From: Mycobacterium sp. AZCC_0083
Lineage (GTDB): Bacteria; Actinomycetota; Actinomycetes; Mycobacteriales; Mycobacteriaceae
Direction: 5' to 3'
Assembly: GCF_014202335.1 (NCBI RefSeq)
Contig: NZ_JACHGP010000028.1
Coordinates: 22,064 to 86,063 of the forward strand
DNA: 64,000 nt
The position numbers and the translations under genes were made by a program. The notes beneath the pieces are model-generated. The model searched no databases and was not told where the DNA came from. It was given only the letters and a program-made list of their open reading frames with translations. Numbering within the stretch: position 1 is the stretch's first letter; the number at the start of each line of letters is the position of its first letter. This document shows positions 17,111 to 25,407 of the stretch, piece after piece.

Positions 17111-19054
17111 CTACAGGTTTTCGATATCGACTGGATCAATGTCATCTACTAAAGGGAACCCAAGAATCTTCGAATAGAAAAACAGTTCGGCCTCAAGTGA
17201 TCTCTTGATGGTTTCCGCTTTGCGGAAACCGTGTTGCTCGCCCGCGAAGGTCAGATAGGCGAACGGAAGATGCTTCGCCCGTAGTGCCTCAACCATGGTT
17301 TCGGCCTGAGATGGCGGTACTACGTGGTCCTCGAGGCCTTGAAACAAGATGACCGGGCACGACAGTTGGTCTGCGTAATGGATCGGGGATCTCTGCCGAT
17401 ACACGCCTCGATCCTGCGGGTATGGACCCATGAGCCCGTCCAGGTAGTGAGATTCGAATTTGTGCGTGTCGGTTGCCAACGTCTCGCAGTCTGCTACTCC
17501 GTAATAACTAGCCCCAGTGGCAAATTCGTCGTGGAAGACCAGTGCGCACAATGTCGTGTATCCGCCCGCGCTTCCTCCCCGGATGACCAATCTCTCCTTG
17601 TCGGCAAGCCCCTGTGCGGCAAGGTACTGTGCGGCACTTATGCAGTCATCGGTGTCGACGAGTCCCCACTTGCCCTTGAGGCGCTGTCGGTAGAGGCGCC
17701 CGAATCCAGAGCTACCGCCATAGTTGACGTCGACGACGGCGAATCCACGACTCGTGAAGTACTGGATCTCCGCATTCAGTTGGGCTTGCGCCATGGCCGT
17801 GGGCCCACCGTGGCTCACCACGATGAGTGGCGGAAGCTCGTTGTCCGGTCCGACGAACCCAGGATTGTTTGGTGGGTAATACAGTGCATACGACTCCTGC
17901 GCAGCGTGTTTGGTGGGGTAGACGATCGCCTGGGGGCGTGAGACGTGCGACGGCTCGACCGCGAGCTCCGAGCTGCTTCGCAGCACCTCGCGCTGACCAG
18001 ATGTCGCATTCATGCGAATGACTGCTGCGGCCTCCGTCGGTGAGGCGGCGATGAATGCTAGCGAGTCCCCACTTGCAGACAACGATGACGGCACGTGCGC
18101 GGTGTATGGCAGCTCGGCGACTGTGAGTTCGCCATCCGGCGACACGAAGGCCAGCTGGTCGAAGCCGCCACTCGAAAAGACCGTCGCGATGCGCCCGTCG
18201 GACAAGAACGCGTAGCTGCTGAGCCCAAACGTCCAATGCGGAACGCCGAACTCGGCGTCCTTGGGCGCCAGTGCCGTAATCGCATTGTCGTCGAGCCGGT
18301 AGATGTTCCACCAGCCGGTCCGATCGGACACGAAGTGCAGTTCTCCGCGTGGACTCCAATTCGGTTGGAAGATCGACTCATCTGGGCCGCCGGCGACGCG
18401 ACGCGGCCCGAGCACTGAACCGTCTTCCGCGAGATCGCCAACCCACAACTCGCAGCCGTCCCATGGCATGAGTGGATGATCCCAGGCAATCCACGCAAGG
18501 CGACGGCCGTCGGGGCTTATGCGCGGCGCCGCGAAGAAGTCGTGACCTGATACGACCGTCTTCGGTGGCCGAGATCCATCGGTTGGGATGACAACGACAT
18601 CGTTGACGGGCTGTTCGCCGTCTACCGAGTGCACCTCGCGAACGCAGAACAACAGTCTTCCGTCATTGGTCACTCGTGTGTCGGCATACCGCGCCCCACT
18701 AGGGATCCCTGGCTCCGGGGTGATGGGACGTATCGTCTCGCCGACGTCTTGGCGGTACAGCCGTTGGTCGTCGAAGTTCGAGAAATAGATCGTTGACTCA
18801 TGCCCGATAAAGGCTCCCCCGCCGTACTCGTGGACGCGGCTCCGCACATTGAACTGCGGAGGAGTGAGCTCCAGATGTGCCTCAGAGCCGTTGTGACACA
18901 TGATGACCGAGCGACCGCCTTCGCGTGGCCTGCGCTCACTCCAATAGACGGCTTGTCCGACGATCTGTACTGATTCGAGCGGGGTCTCGCCCGCAGCCAC
19001 TGCCACAGCATCGATCGGTGACTGCCAGCTGCCGTAGGGCGTCGTCCTTGACAT
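17111..19054 (-). CDS. S9 family prolyl oligopeptidase-like peptidase
   Basis: 647 residues. The first about 390 form a beta-propeller (TolB/PD40-like repeats such as ISPDGRRLAWIAWD and NWSPRGELHFVSD). The C-terminal catalytic alpha/beta-hydrolase domain has the Ser elbow IRGGSAGGYTT, an acid in FQGLEDHVVPP and His in GEQHGFRKAE, so the triad is complete. Proteins of this family cleave short peptides or acyl-amino acids. No signal peptide is visible. It stands alone between intergenic stretches, on the opposite strand to its DUF2165 neighbour. Confidence 0.93.
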   Translation of the reverse strand: MSRTTPYGSWQSPIDAVAVAAGETPLESVQIVGQAVYWSERRPREGGRSVIMCHNGSEAHLELTPPQFNVRSRVHEYGGGAFIGHESTIYFSNFDDQRLYRQDVGETIRPITPEPGIPSGARYADTRVTNDGRLLFCVREVHSVDGEQPVNDVVVIPTDGSRPPKTVVSGHDFFAAPRISPDGRRLAWIAWDHPLMPWDGCELWVGDLAEDGSVLGPRRVAGGPDESIFQPNWSPRGELHFVSDRTGWWNIYRLDDNAITALAPKDAEFGVPHWTFGLSSYAFLSDGRIATVFSSGGFDQLAFVSPDGELTVAELPYTAHVPSSLSASGDSLAFIAASPTEAAAVIRMNATSGQREVLRSSSELAVEPSHVSRPQAIVYPTKHAAQESYALYYPPNNPGFVGPDNELPPLIVVSHGGPTAMAQAQLNAEIQYFTSRGFAVVDVNYGGSSGFGRLYRQRLKGKWGLVDTDDCISAAQYLAAQGLADKERLVIRGGSAGGYTTLCALVFHDEFATGASYYGVADCETLATDTHKFESHYLDGLMGPYPQDRGVYRQRSPIHYADQLSCPVILFQGLEDHVVPPSQAETMVEALRAKHLPFAYLTFAGEQHGFRKAETIKRSLEAELFFYSKILGFPLVDDIDPVDIENL

Positions 19055-19271
19055 CTTTCGACTATAGCTGCCCTACAACGGCTTCCGCCTTTTCACCGTG
19101 GCAGCACCGAAGTCACAGTCGGCATTCAGCGCATCGTAAGGCGCGACGGGGATGCTGAGGCAGTGAAAACTTCTGGGGCGCAGCTCAAGAGGACATCAGA
19201 CGCGTCGGTATGCGTGCCGTAGAGTGCCACCGCGGAATCGGTCGCCAGCTTGGGACCGGCAGCGTGACTCG

Positions 19272-19445
19272 ATGAGCAGCTTGCTCCCCGTGGGACCGAC
19301 CCGGCAGAGCTATGACTACATCGTGGTGGGCGGGGGAACTGCGTGCTGTGTGCTGGCGGCGAGCTTGTCCGAGGATCTGAGTACCCGCGTGCTCCTGCTG
19401 GAGGCGGGGGCCCGTGACCCCCTGGCGGCGATGGCAATGGAATTA
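19272..19445 (+). pseudogene. Truncated GMC oxidoreductase N-terminus
   Basis: From an ATG at 19272 the frame reads MSSLLPVGPTRQSYDYIVVGG followed by GTACCVLAASLSEDLSTRVLLLEAGARDP, the FAD-binding start of a GMC (choline dehydrogenase-like) oxidoreductase. Family members are about 500-560 residues, so only about 10 percent remains. The frame then runs into a relic of the FAD monooxygenase and stops. The AGG of the usual VVGGGTAG motif is changed to ACC. It is a non-functional junction fragment. Confidence 0.75.
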
Positions 19446-19514
19446 GTCGCCCGAACGTCGTGACAGCGCAGTCGTGCTCGGCGCGAGCATGGGCGGCCTT
19501 CTCGCCGCCCGTGT
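19433..19514 (+). pseudogene. Relic of FAD monooxygenase 5' end (copy B)
   Basis: This stretch resembles copy A (15851-15967) and the intact gene's 5' end. In the monooxygenase frame it encodes ERRDSAVVLGASMGGLLAAR, with the FAD glycine motif intact but no start codon and nothing downstream. It is fused directly to the GMC fragment and is followed within 10 bp by the second copy of the 42-bp element. Confidence 0.72.
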
Positions 19515-19522
19515 GCCTCGCC

Positions 19523-19564
19523 GGTGTTGGCACACGGTTGTGGCACGCTGTCGGCACATGCCTC
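19523..19564 (+). repeat. 42-bp regulatory-looking element, copy 2
   Basis: This copy aligns with 14329-14370 with a few differences. GGCAC units occur three times, 13 and 11 bp apart. It lies just past the 3' end of the AraC-type gene (stop at 19620 on the minus strand) and directly after the monooxygenase relic, so this copy probably no longer serves an adjacent promoter. Confidence 0.6.
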
Positions 19565-19619
19565 GCGACGGTCGCCGGTAGCCATGAGGTTGCTGAGTGT
19601 GGAAGGGGAGCGGTCGCGC

Positions 19620-20582
19620 TCAGGCAGGTGGTCGGCGGCTCAGTTCGCGCCATTCACTCGGGGAGACGCCGTAGGTGGTTCGAAACATTCGCGCGAAACT
19701 GGAGGCATCGGTAAACCCCCACCGCCGGGCAACTGCGGAGATTGGATCTTGCTGAAATGCCAAGGCGAGGTCCCTATGCACTCCTTCGAGTCGCCGCAGT
19801 CGGATCCAGTCGCCCAACGAGACGCCTTCGGCGGCCAGGACCCGGTAGAGCTGCCGCACCGATATGTGATGTTCAGCGGCAATGCGGCCGGCGTCGAGGT
19901 CCGGTTCGCGAATGTGCAGTTTTACGTACTCCATGATTTGCATGAAGAGAGTGGCTTGGAGCGCATCCTTGCCCAAGTCGACGGCGTCGAGATGGGTGGT
20001 GATCGCCGCTCGAAGCAGCTCAATGCCCGGTTGACTGACCACTTCTCCGCCCGGACGATCAAATGCTCCCGGCCGGGAAGCCAGCCGTTGGAAATAGGCG
20101 ACGGCCATGTCTGCGATTGGGTGATCTGGACACAGTCGAAGAGCGCTAACTTGTCGGATGACGTCAACCGGCAACGCCAATCGATCCAGGGGTATTCGGA
20201 ATTTGTGCTGGGAGATGCCGTCGGCGTCAGTGATGACGAATGGCGTCGTCGAATCCCAGACCGCAAGATCGCCTGGGCGCAAGATTATTTCGCGATCACG
20301 CTGGCTCACCACGCAGGACCCCATCCTCTGCAGCCCAAGGAAGAGGCTCGGCCTGAAGTCGTCGTGCGGCAACGCCTTGTAGTGGACCTTGTTGGCCGTC
20401 GAGGTCACCGACCACACCGTGAGATCAGTCAGGTCAGTGATCGCCAAACTCGCCGCCGCCGGGCCACGATCAGCCATGAAGTCGATCTCGAGAGGCGCAA
20501 GAGTCCGCGAGACCGTGGCACGTACCACTTCCGCCCGATCGGCAATCGGGATTCCCTGAGCGTCGAATCTGACCGTCATCAA
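19620..20582 (-). CDS. AraC-family transcriptional regulator
   Basis: 320 residues. The N-terminal 190 residues are an AraC-ligand-binding-like domain (SQRDREIILRPGDLAVWDSTTPFVI). The C-terminus has two helix-turn-helix units: about 225-265 (IREPDLDAGRIAAEHHISVRQLYRVL) and 275-312 (ISAVARRWGFTDASSFARMFRTTYGVSPSEWR). The second unit carries the family signature. It is a natural candidate regulator of the Rieske/hydrolase/monooxygenase block; the GGCAC-repeat element is the obvious operator to test. Confidence 0.92.
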   Translation of the reverse strand: MMTVRFDAQGIPIADRAEVVRATVSRTLAPLEIDFMADRGPAAASLAITDLTDLTVWSVTSTANKVHYKALPHDDFRPSLFLGLQRMGSCVVSQRDREIILRPGDLAVWDSTTPFVITDADGISQHKFRIPLDRLALPVDVIRQVSALRLCPDHPIADMAVAYFQRLASRPGAFDRPGGEVVSQPGIELLRAAITTHLDAVDLGKDALQATLFMQIMEYVKLHIREPDLDAGRIAAEHHISVRQLYRVLAAEGVSLGDWIRLRRLEGVHRDLALAFQQDPISAVARRWGFTDASSFARMFRTTYGVSPSEWRELSRRPPA

Positions 20583-20746
20583 GGCGTCCGAGTGCTACCG
20601 CACGACTCTCGGTTGCTACGTCGACCACATCGAAGACCGTCTGTCAGCGGAGCGCACCGGTCTGCAGCCGAGATCATGACAACCTCCTCGTCGTCGAAAA
20701 GTTTGCTGTCCTTCCTAGGTCAGTCTAACCAAGCTAGCGTTGGCTT

Positions 20747-22477
20747 CTATTCCACGAGCTTGCCGTGGCTGGACACCTCGCGCATCCGAGACGAAATCTC
20801 AACGGGGATGTCGGCGATGGCTTCGCGTTGGATGCGGCCCGGTCCGGACCACACCATGTTGACCTTGAGTGCTTCGTCGAGCTGCGGGTAGTCGGAACGA
20901 TTGTGGCAGCCACGTGTTTCGCGCCGTTCCAGAGCAGCCTCGATGGTGGCCCTGGCCGCAATCACACTGGCCTTGAGGTCGAATGCGTGGGCGAGGTCGT
21001 AGAACCCGGCGATGTCCGGGTGCACGCCGAGGTGGGTGAGCCGCTCCTCGATCTCCGCCAGTACGGTCAGGCCGTTGCGTAGTCCGGCGTCGTCACGTAC
21101 GACGCCTGCGTACTCGGTCATGGTGTTGCGCAGTGCACGTTGCAGGGACCGGACGTTCTCGGGACCGTCGGTGGACAAGACCCCGTCGACCTCGCCTCGG
21201 GCCACGGATACCGCTGCGCGGGAACGCCGTTGGGCATCGAGCTGCGCGGAGTACGCCGCTGCTGCTCGACCGACGATCTTGCCGTAGACGAGCAGTTCGA
21301 TCAGGGAGTTGCCGCCGAGCCGGTTGGCGCCGTGCAGCCCGCTCGATGCCTCGCCGATCGCGTACAGGCCTTCCACGTCGGTGCGGTGATCTTCCGGTCG
21401 GACCCAGACACCGCCCATCGAGTAGTGCGCCGTGGGTGCGATCTCGATGGGGCTGGAGGTGATGTCGAGCAACTGCAGGTCCATCAGGGTCTGATAGACG
21501 CGCGGCAAGCGGTCCATGATCTGCGTCCGCGGCAGGTGCGAGACGTCCAACCACACACCGCCGCGGGGCGTGCCGCGACCCTCCTTGATCTCGGTGTACG
21601 CCGCCAATGCGACCCTGTCGCGGGTGGACAGTTCCATCCGCTCGGGGTCGTAGCGTTCCATGAATCGTTCGCCGAGCTCGTTGCGCAGGATGCCGCCCTC
21701 GCCGCGAGCGGCCTCGGACACCAGGGTGCCAGCGGAGTCCTCGGGTTCGATCAGCCCGGACGGATGGAACTGGACGAGCTCGGGGTCTCGGATCCGCCCG
21801 CCCGCTTCGAGTGCCAAACGGAAGGCGTCACCGGTGTTTTCGTCGCGACGCGACGAGGTGCGTCGCCAGATCCGGGTGTGCCCACCGGTGGCGAGGATGA
21901 CGGCATCTGCGTGAATCGTGTAGCGGGTGCCGTCGAGGACGTTGAAGCCGTATGCGCCGAAGACGACGTTGTCACGGACGAGAAGTCGGGTGACGTAGAC
22001 CGAGTCGAGAATCGGAATGTCCAGCTGTTCTGCCCTCTTGATGAGGGTGCGCTGCAGTTCCAGGCCGGTGTAGTCGCCGGCGAAGGCGGTGCGGCGGAAC
22101 GTGTGCGCACCGAAGAAGCGTTGGGAGATCCTGCCGTCCCTTTCACGGGCGAAGGCCATGCCCCACCGCTCGAGGTCCCGGATCGACCCGGCCGCCCCCT
22201 CGGTCACCGTCTGCACCGTGACGGGGTCGGCCAAGAGATAGCTCTCGGTGATGGTGTCGGCCGCGTGCTGCTGCCACGAATCCTGCGCATCCATGGTGGC
22301 CAACGCCGCGTTGATGCCACCGGCGGAGAGCGTGGTGTGGGCGTCCGCCTTCGGCCGCTTACCCACGATGAGGACGTCGGTTCCGCGCTCCGCCAGTTCG
22401 ATTGCCGCGCGAAGCCCTGATCCTCCGGTCCCGATGACGAGGACGGTGGTGGCGATCTGCTGTTCAGCGGTGCGCAT
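20747..22477 (-). CDS. FAD-binding fumarate reductase/succinate dehydrogenase-type flavoprotein
   Basis: 576 residues. The FAD motif VLVIGTGGSGLRAAIELAE lies at about residues 13-31, followed by TTLSAGGINAAL (flavin attachment region), GAHTFRRTAF, ELVQFHPSG (substrate/proton-shuttle region), RGEGGILRNELGERFM and a GGNSLIELLVYGKI segment near residue 400. It matches SdhA/FrdA and L-aspartate oxidase-like proteins. No iron-sulfur or membrane subunit is next to it, so it is either a free-standing oxidoreductase or it uses partners elsewhere. It is divergent from the nitroreductase; the two share a 24-bp motif region. Confidence 0.88.
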   Translation of the reverse strand: MRTAEQQIATTVLVIGTGGSGLRAAIELAERGTDVLIVGKRPKADAHTTLSAGGINAALATMDAQDSWQQHAADTITESYLLADPVTVQTVTEGAAGSIRDLERWGMAFARERDGRISQRFFGAHTFRRTAFAGDYTGLELQRTLIKRAEQLDIPILDSVYVTRLLVRDNVVFGAYGFNVLDGTRYTIHADAVILATGGHTRIWRRTSSRRDENTGDAFRLALEAGGRIRDPELVQFHPSGLIEPEDSAGTLVSEAARGEGGILRNELGERFMERYDPERMELSTRDRVALAAYTEIKEGRGTPRGGVWLDVSHLPRTQIMDRLPRVYQTLMDLQLLDITSSPIEIAPTAHYSMGGVWVRPEDHRTDVEGLYAIGEASSGLHGANRLGGNSLIELLVYGKIVGRAAAAYSAQLDAQRRSRAAVSVARGEVDGVLSTDGPENVRSLQRALRNTMTEYAGVVRDDAGLRNGLTVLAEIEERLTHLGVHPDIAGFYDLAHAFDLKASVIAARATIEAALERRETRGCHNRSDYPQLDEALKVNMVWSGPGRIQREAIADIPVEISSRMREVSSHGKLVE

Positions 22478-22544
22478 GATCGTTGGAACGGATCGACGCC
22501 GAGATAGTCATCCATGGCTGTTCCGCTTCTCACATCGGTGCCGA

Positions 22545-22570
22545 GTGACTACGAACTTCCAAGGGTTCAC
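22545..22570. promoter_or_regulatory. Shared motif upstream of nitroreductase, copy 1
   Basis: The core TGACTACGAACTTCCAAGG followed by GTTC recurs at 23324-23349 upstream of the ECF sigma gene with one core mismatch. It is 30 bp before the nitroreductase ATG and 68 bp upstream of the divergent flavoprotein start. It could be a promoter or operator common to the two loci. Confidence 0.5.
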
Positions 22571-22599
22571 TCGTCTGCCGAGATCGGTAGAAAGAGCGG

Positions 22600-23265
22600 A
22601 TGGACGTCTACGAGGCAGTGACGAGCAGACGGGCAGTGCGTGGCTTCACCGACGAGCCCGTGCCCAGGGAGGTCCTTGAGCGCGTGTTGACCGCCGCGGG
22701 TAACGCCCCGTCCGGGTCCAACGTCCAGCCGTGGCGGATCTACGTCGTGACCGGCGCACCGCTGACGCAGCTCAAGAAGGTGGCCACCGCCCGCGTGGAG
22801 TCCAAGGACCTTTGGGACGAGCGCGAGTACGTGATGTACCCCGACGACATGAAGTCGCCGTACAGCGACCGTCGGTCGGCCTTCGGCAGGGACCGGTACG
22901 GCGCGCTCGGAATTCAGCGGGGCGACTGGGACGCGATCCAGCGCGCGGCGATCGCGAACTGGAACTGCTTCGGCGCACCTGTCGCGCTGTTCTGCTACAT
23001 CGACCGTCATCTCGGCCGACCCCAATGGTCGGATCTCGGCATGTATCTGCAAACCGTCATGCTGCTGCTGCGCGCCGAAGGCCTGCACAGTTGCCCGCAG
23101 ATGGCCTGGTCGCAGGTGCGCAAGAGCGTCGCCGAGGTGGTGTCGCCCCCCGACGAACTCATGCTGTTCTGTGGCATGTCGATCGGGCACGAGGACCCCA
23201 CTGTCGCGTTCGTCCGCAACGCGCGGGCCCCGCTCGACGAGACCGTGACGTTCGTCGAGGGGTAG
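22600..23265 (+). CDS. Nitroreductase family protein
   Basis: 221 residues of FMN-dependent nitroreductase fold: N-terminal SRRAVRGFTDEPVPREVLERVL, FMN-phosphate region NAPSGSNVQPWRIYVV, a mid-helix SDLGMYLQTVMLLLRAEGLHS, and LMLFCGMSIGHED at the C-terminus. Members reduce nitro compounds, quinones or enones with NAD(P)H. A ribosome-binding site (GAAAGAG) precedes the ATG. It shares an upstream motif with the next gene, the ECF sigma factor. Confidence 0.93.
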   Translation: MDVYEAVTSRRAVRGFTDEPVPREVLERVLTAAGNAPSGSNVQPWRIYVVTGAPLTQLKKVATARVESKDLWDEREYVMYPDDMKSPYSDRRSAFGRDRYGALGIQRGDWDAIQRAAIANWNCFGAPVALFCYIDRHLGRPQWSDLGMYLQTVMLLLRAEGLHSCPQMAWSQVRKSVAEVVSPPDELMLFCGMSIGHEDPTVAFVRNARAPLDETVTFVEG

Positions 23266-23323
23266 CGGTCGGCGTCAGAGGTCGCCTTGCGGATTCTTGA
23301 GACGACTACGGACCCAGGGCTAC

Positions 23324-23349
23324 TGACTACGGACTTCCAAGGGTTCGCT
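23324..23349. promoter_or_regulatory. Shared motif upstream of ECF sigma gene, copy 2
   Basis: This is a 23-24-bp near-identical partner of 22545-22570, 62 bp before the ECF sigma start. A shorter degenerate copy (GACTACGGACCCAGGG, 23304-23319) lies immediately before it. The arrangement suggests shared, possibly autoregulatory, control by the sigma factor, but the match to a known -35/-10 pair is not convincing by eye. Confidence 0.5.
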
Positions 23350-23411
23350 TCGGCATCGCAACCGCGAGTCTGAGGTGGACAGCCCAATCCGCACCTTGGA
23401 GGTTCGAAATC

Positions 23412-24026
23412 ATGTCGGTCTTGCAGCTCGACGAGCACACCGAGCCGGACCAGGATCTCGCCGCGCGCTTCGCCCGTGACGTGGAACCCATGTTCGACGT
23501 CCTGCTGCGTGGGGCGCGGCGACTGACCCGCAGCGACGCCGACGCGGAAGATCTGTGGCAGGACACCCTGCTGCACGCCTACGCGGGCTTCCGTACCTTC
23601 AAGCAGGGCAGCAACCTCAAGGCGTGGCTGTTCCGGATCCAGTACAACCGGTGGGTCAGCACGTACCGCTCGAATCAGCGCCGCCCATCCGAAGTCCCTG
23701 TCGACGACATCACCGAGCGCGAACTGGCCGACAGTGCTGAACGGCTCCCGGCGGGGCTGCGTTCCGCCGAGGCGGAGGCGTTGGATGCCTTGCCCGACAA
23801 CGTCATCAAAGCGGCGATGGACACCCTTCCTGAAGGATTCCGGACCGCCGTGTACTACGCCGACGTGCAGGGATACACCTACGCCGAAACCGCGGTGATG
23901 ATGAACATCCCGCATGGCACCGTGATGTCGCGGGTGGCCCGTGGCCGGCAACGGCTGCGCATCGAATTGGCCCACGTCGCCGACGGCCGGGGCGACTACG
24001 CCGCAGCCGAGCAGCGCATCGCCTGA
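23412..24026 (+). CDS. ECF RNA polymerase sigma factor, SigH-like
   Basis: 204 residues. The sigma-2 region spans about 22-92 (LRGARRLTRSDADAEDLWQDTLLHAYAGFRTF, then GSNLKAWLFRIQYNRWVSTYR). The sigma-4 region spans about 133-188 (LPEGFRTAVYYADVQGYTYAETA, IPHGTVMSRVARGRQRL). The spacing and motifs match the SigH/SigR group that drives oxidative-stress regulons in actinobacteria. That group normally has a zinc anti-sigma gene (RshA/RsrA) directly downstream; here a cupin gene follows instead. Confidence 0.92.
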   Translation: MSVLQLDEHTEPDQDLAARFARDVEPMFDVLLRGARRLTRSDADAEDLWQDTLLHAYAGFRTFKQGSNLKAWLFRIQYNRWVSTYRSNQRRPSEVPVDDITERELADSAERLPAGLRSAEAEALDALPDNVIKAAMDTLPEGFRTAVYYADVQGYTYAETAVMMNIPHGTVMSRVARGRQRLRIELAHVADGRGDYAAAEQRIA

Positions 24027-24063
24027 CCACCATCCGATAACCCCAACCGAAGGAGAACGACCG

Positions 24064-24504
24064 ATGTCGAAGACGTATGACGCCGATTGGGAGAACGCGC
24101 TCACCGTCGTGCAGGAGGTGCAGCCTCCCTTCATCCCGGATGGCGCGCACGCGATGACCGTCGTCATCAGCTACCCGCCGGGCAGTGCGGGCGCCCCGCC
24201 ACACCGGCACCCGAGCGGCCCAGCGTTCGGCTTCATGCTGGAAGGCGAAATGCTCTTCGAGCTGGAAGGCGAGCCGCCTCGCGTCATCTACCCGGGTGAG
24301 GCGTTCTGGGAGCCCGGCGGCGACGTCATCCACTACTCGGATGGCAACAACCGCGACGACATCCCCAGCCGTTTCGTCGTCACCATGCTCTGCGTCCCTG
24401 GCCAGCCGATGCTCACCCTCGTCGACGAGGAGGAACTCGAGACGCGCAAGCACCTGCGCGTGCCTGCCGAATCGGACACGCCGAAACCCATTGACGAGGA
24501 CTGA
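24064..24504 (+). CDS. Cupin domain protein
   Basis: 146 residues. The cupin beta-barrel is shown by the metal-binding pattern PPHRHPSGPAFGFMLEGEM, FELEGEPPRVIYPGEAFWEP and a second conserved stretch VIHYSDGN. The start follows a strong AAGGAG site 37 bp after the sigma stop, so it is likely co-transcribed. It could be a metal-dependent enzyme or a small-molecule sensor. Cupin domains also occur in ChrR-type anti-sigma factors, but this protein lacks the zinc-binding helical N-terminal half, so an anti-sigma role is speculative. Confidence 0.88.
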   Translation: MSKTYDADWENALTVVQEVQPPFIPDGAHAMTVVISYPPGSAGAPPHRHPSGPAFGFMLEGEMLFELEGEPPRVIYPGEAFWEPGGDVIHYSDGNNRDDIPSRFVVTMLCVPGQPMLTLVDEEELETRKHLRVPAESDTPKPIDED

Positions 24505-24510
24505 GTTTCG

Positions 24511-25407
24511 ATGTCGAGAATCTTGCTGCAGACGACGATCGCAGCTCATCCCGACGACTGGGACATCAGTCGCTTCTCGCTTCTTGCCGACGAGCTGCGG
24601 TCGGCCGGCCACGACGTGGTTGCGCGCAACCGCGTCGACGGGTGCCATGACGACCCGGTCCTGAGTCACGTCGACGAGTTGGGTTACGACCAGGTGTGGC
24701 TTTTGGCTGTCGACGTCGGAGATGGTCTGACCGATGTCGAAGCTGCTGCGATCACGAGGTTCCGCGGGGCGGGCGGCGGGTTGCTCACCGCACGCGACCA
24801 CGAGAACTTGGGCAGCTGTCTGTGTGGACTTGGGTCGGTGGGCTTGGTCAACCAGTTCCACGACGAGAGCGTCGACCCGGCCACGATGTCCGACGATCAG
24901 GACACCCCCACGATCTCCTGGCCCAATTTCCATTCCGGTGCCAACGGCGACTATCAGCCGGTACTGATCAATGAACCCGTGCACGAGCTGCTGCGCACCA
25001 AGAGGAACGCCAGCGGGCGAATCGAATGGTTCCCCGCCCATCCGCACGAAGGCTTGGTGTCGGCCGACGTGTCATTCGCCGCAGTGCTCGCGCAGGGGCG
25101 AAGCGCCACGACGGGCCGTCGCTTCAACCTCGCCGTCGTCCTGGACGGGGAGCTCGGTCTCGATGGCAGGCCGATGGGGCGGGCGGTTGCCGAGTCGACG
25201 TTCCACCACTTTGCCGACTACAACTGGGATCTCGATCGCGAGGCGCCCTCATTCGTGACCGAGACACCGGGCACTCAGATCAAGGCCGACCCTTCGCGTC
25301 TGGCGGTCTTCAAGGACTACGTCCGCAACATCGCCACCTGGCTGGAGCCGGTCACTTCCTCGCGGGTCGGAGCTGAAACGTCATTCTGCGCAGCATTCCG
25401 TCCCTGA
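24511..25407 (+). CDS. ThuA/glutamine-amidotransferase-like protein of unknown function
   Basis: 298 residues. The first third looks like a Rossmann-type class I glutamine amidotransferase or ThuA-like fold (ILLQTTIAAHPDDWDISRFSLLADEL, VWLLAVDVGDGLTDVEAAAITRFRGAGGG, LLTARDHENLG). The rest is unassigned (TISWPNFHSGANGDYQPVL, FHHFADYNWDLDREAP). It lies 6 bp after the cupin and is probably part of the sigma-cupin operon. Its 3' end overlaps the convergent cytochrome b561 gene by 56 bp. Confidence 0.7.
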   Translation: MSRILLQTTIAAHPDDWDISRFSLLADELRSAGHDVVARNRVDGCHDDPVLSHVDELGYDQVWLLAVDVGDGLTDVEAAAITRFRGAGGGLLTARDHENLGSCLCGLGSVGLVNQFHDESVDPATMSDDQDTPTISWPNFHSGANGDYQPVLINEPVHELLRTKRNASGRIEWFPAHPHEGLVSADVSFAAVLAQGRSATTGRRFNLAVVLDGELGLDGRPMGRAVAESTFHHFADYNWDLDREAPSFVTETPGTQIKADPSRLAVFKDYVRNIATWLEPVTSSRVGAETSFCAAFRP

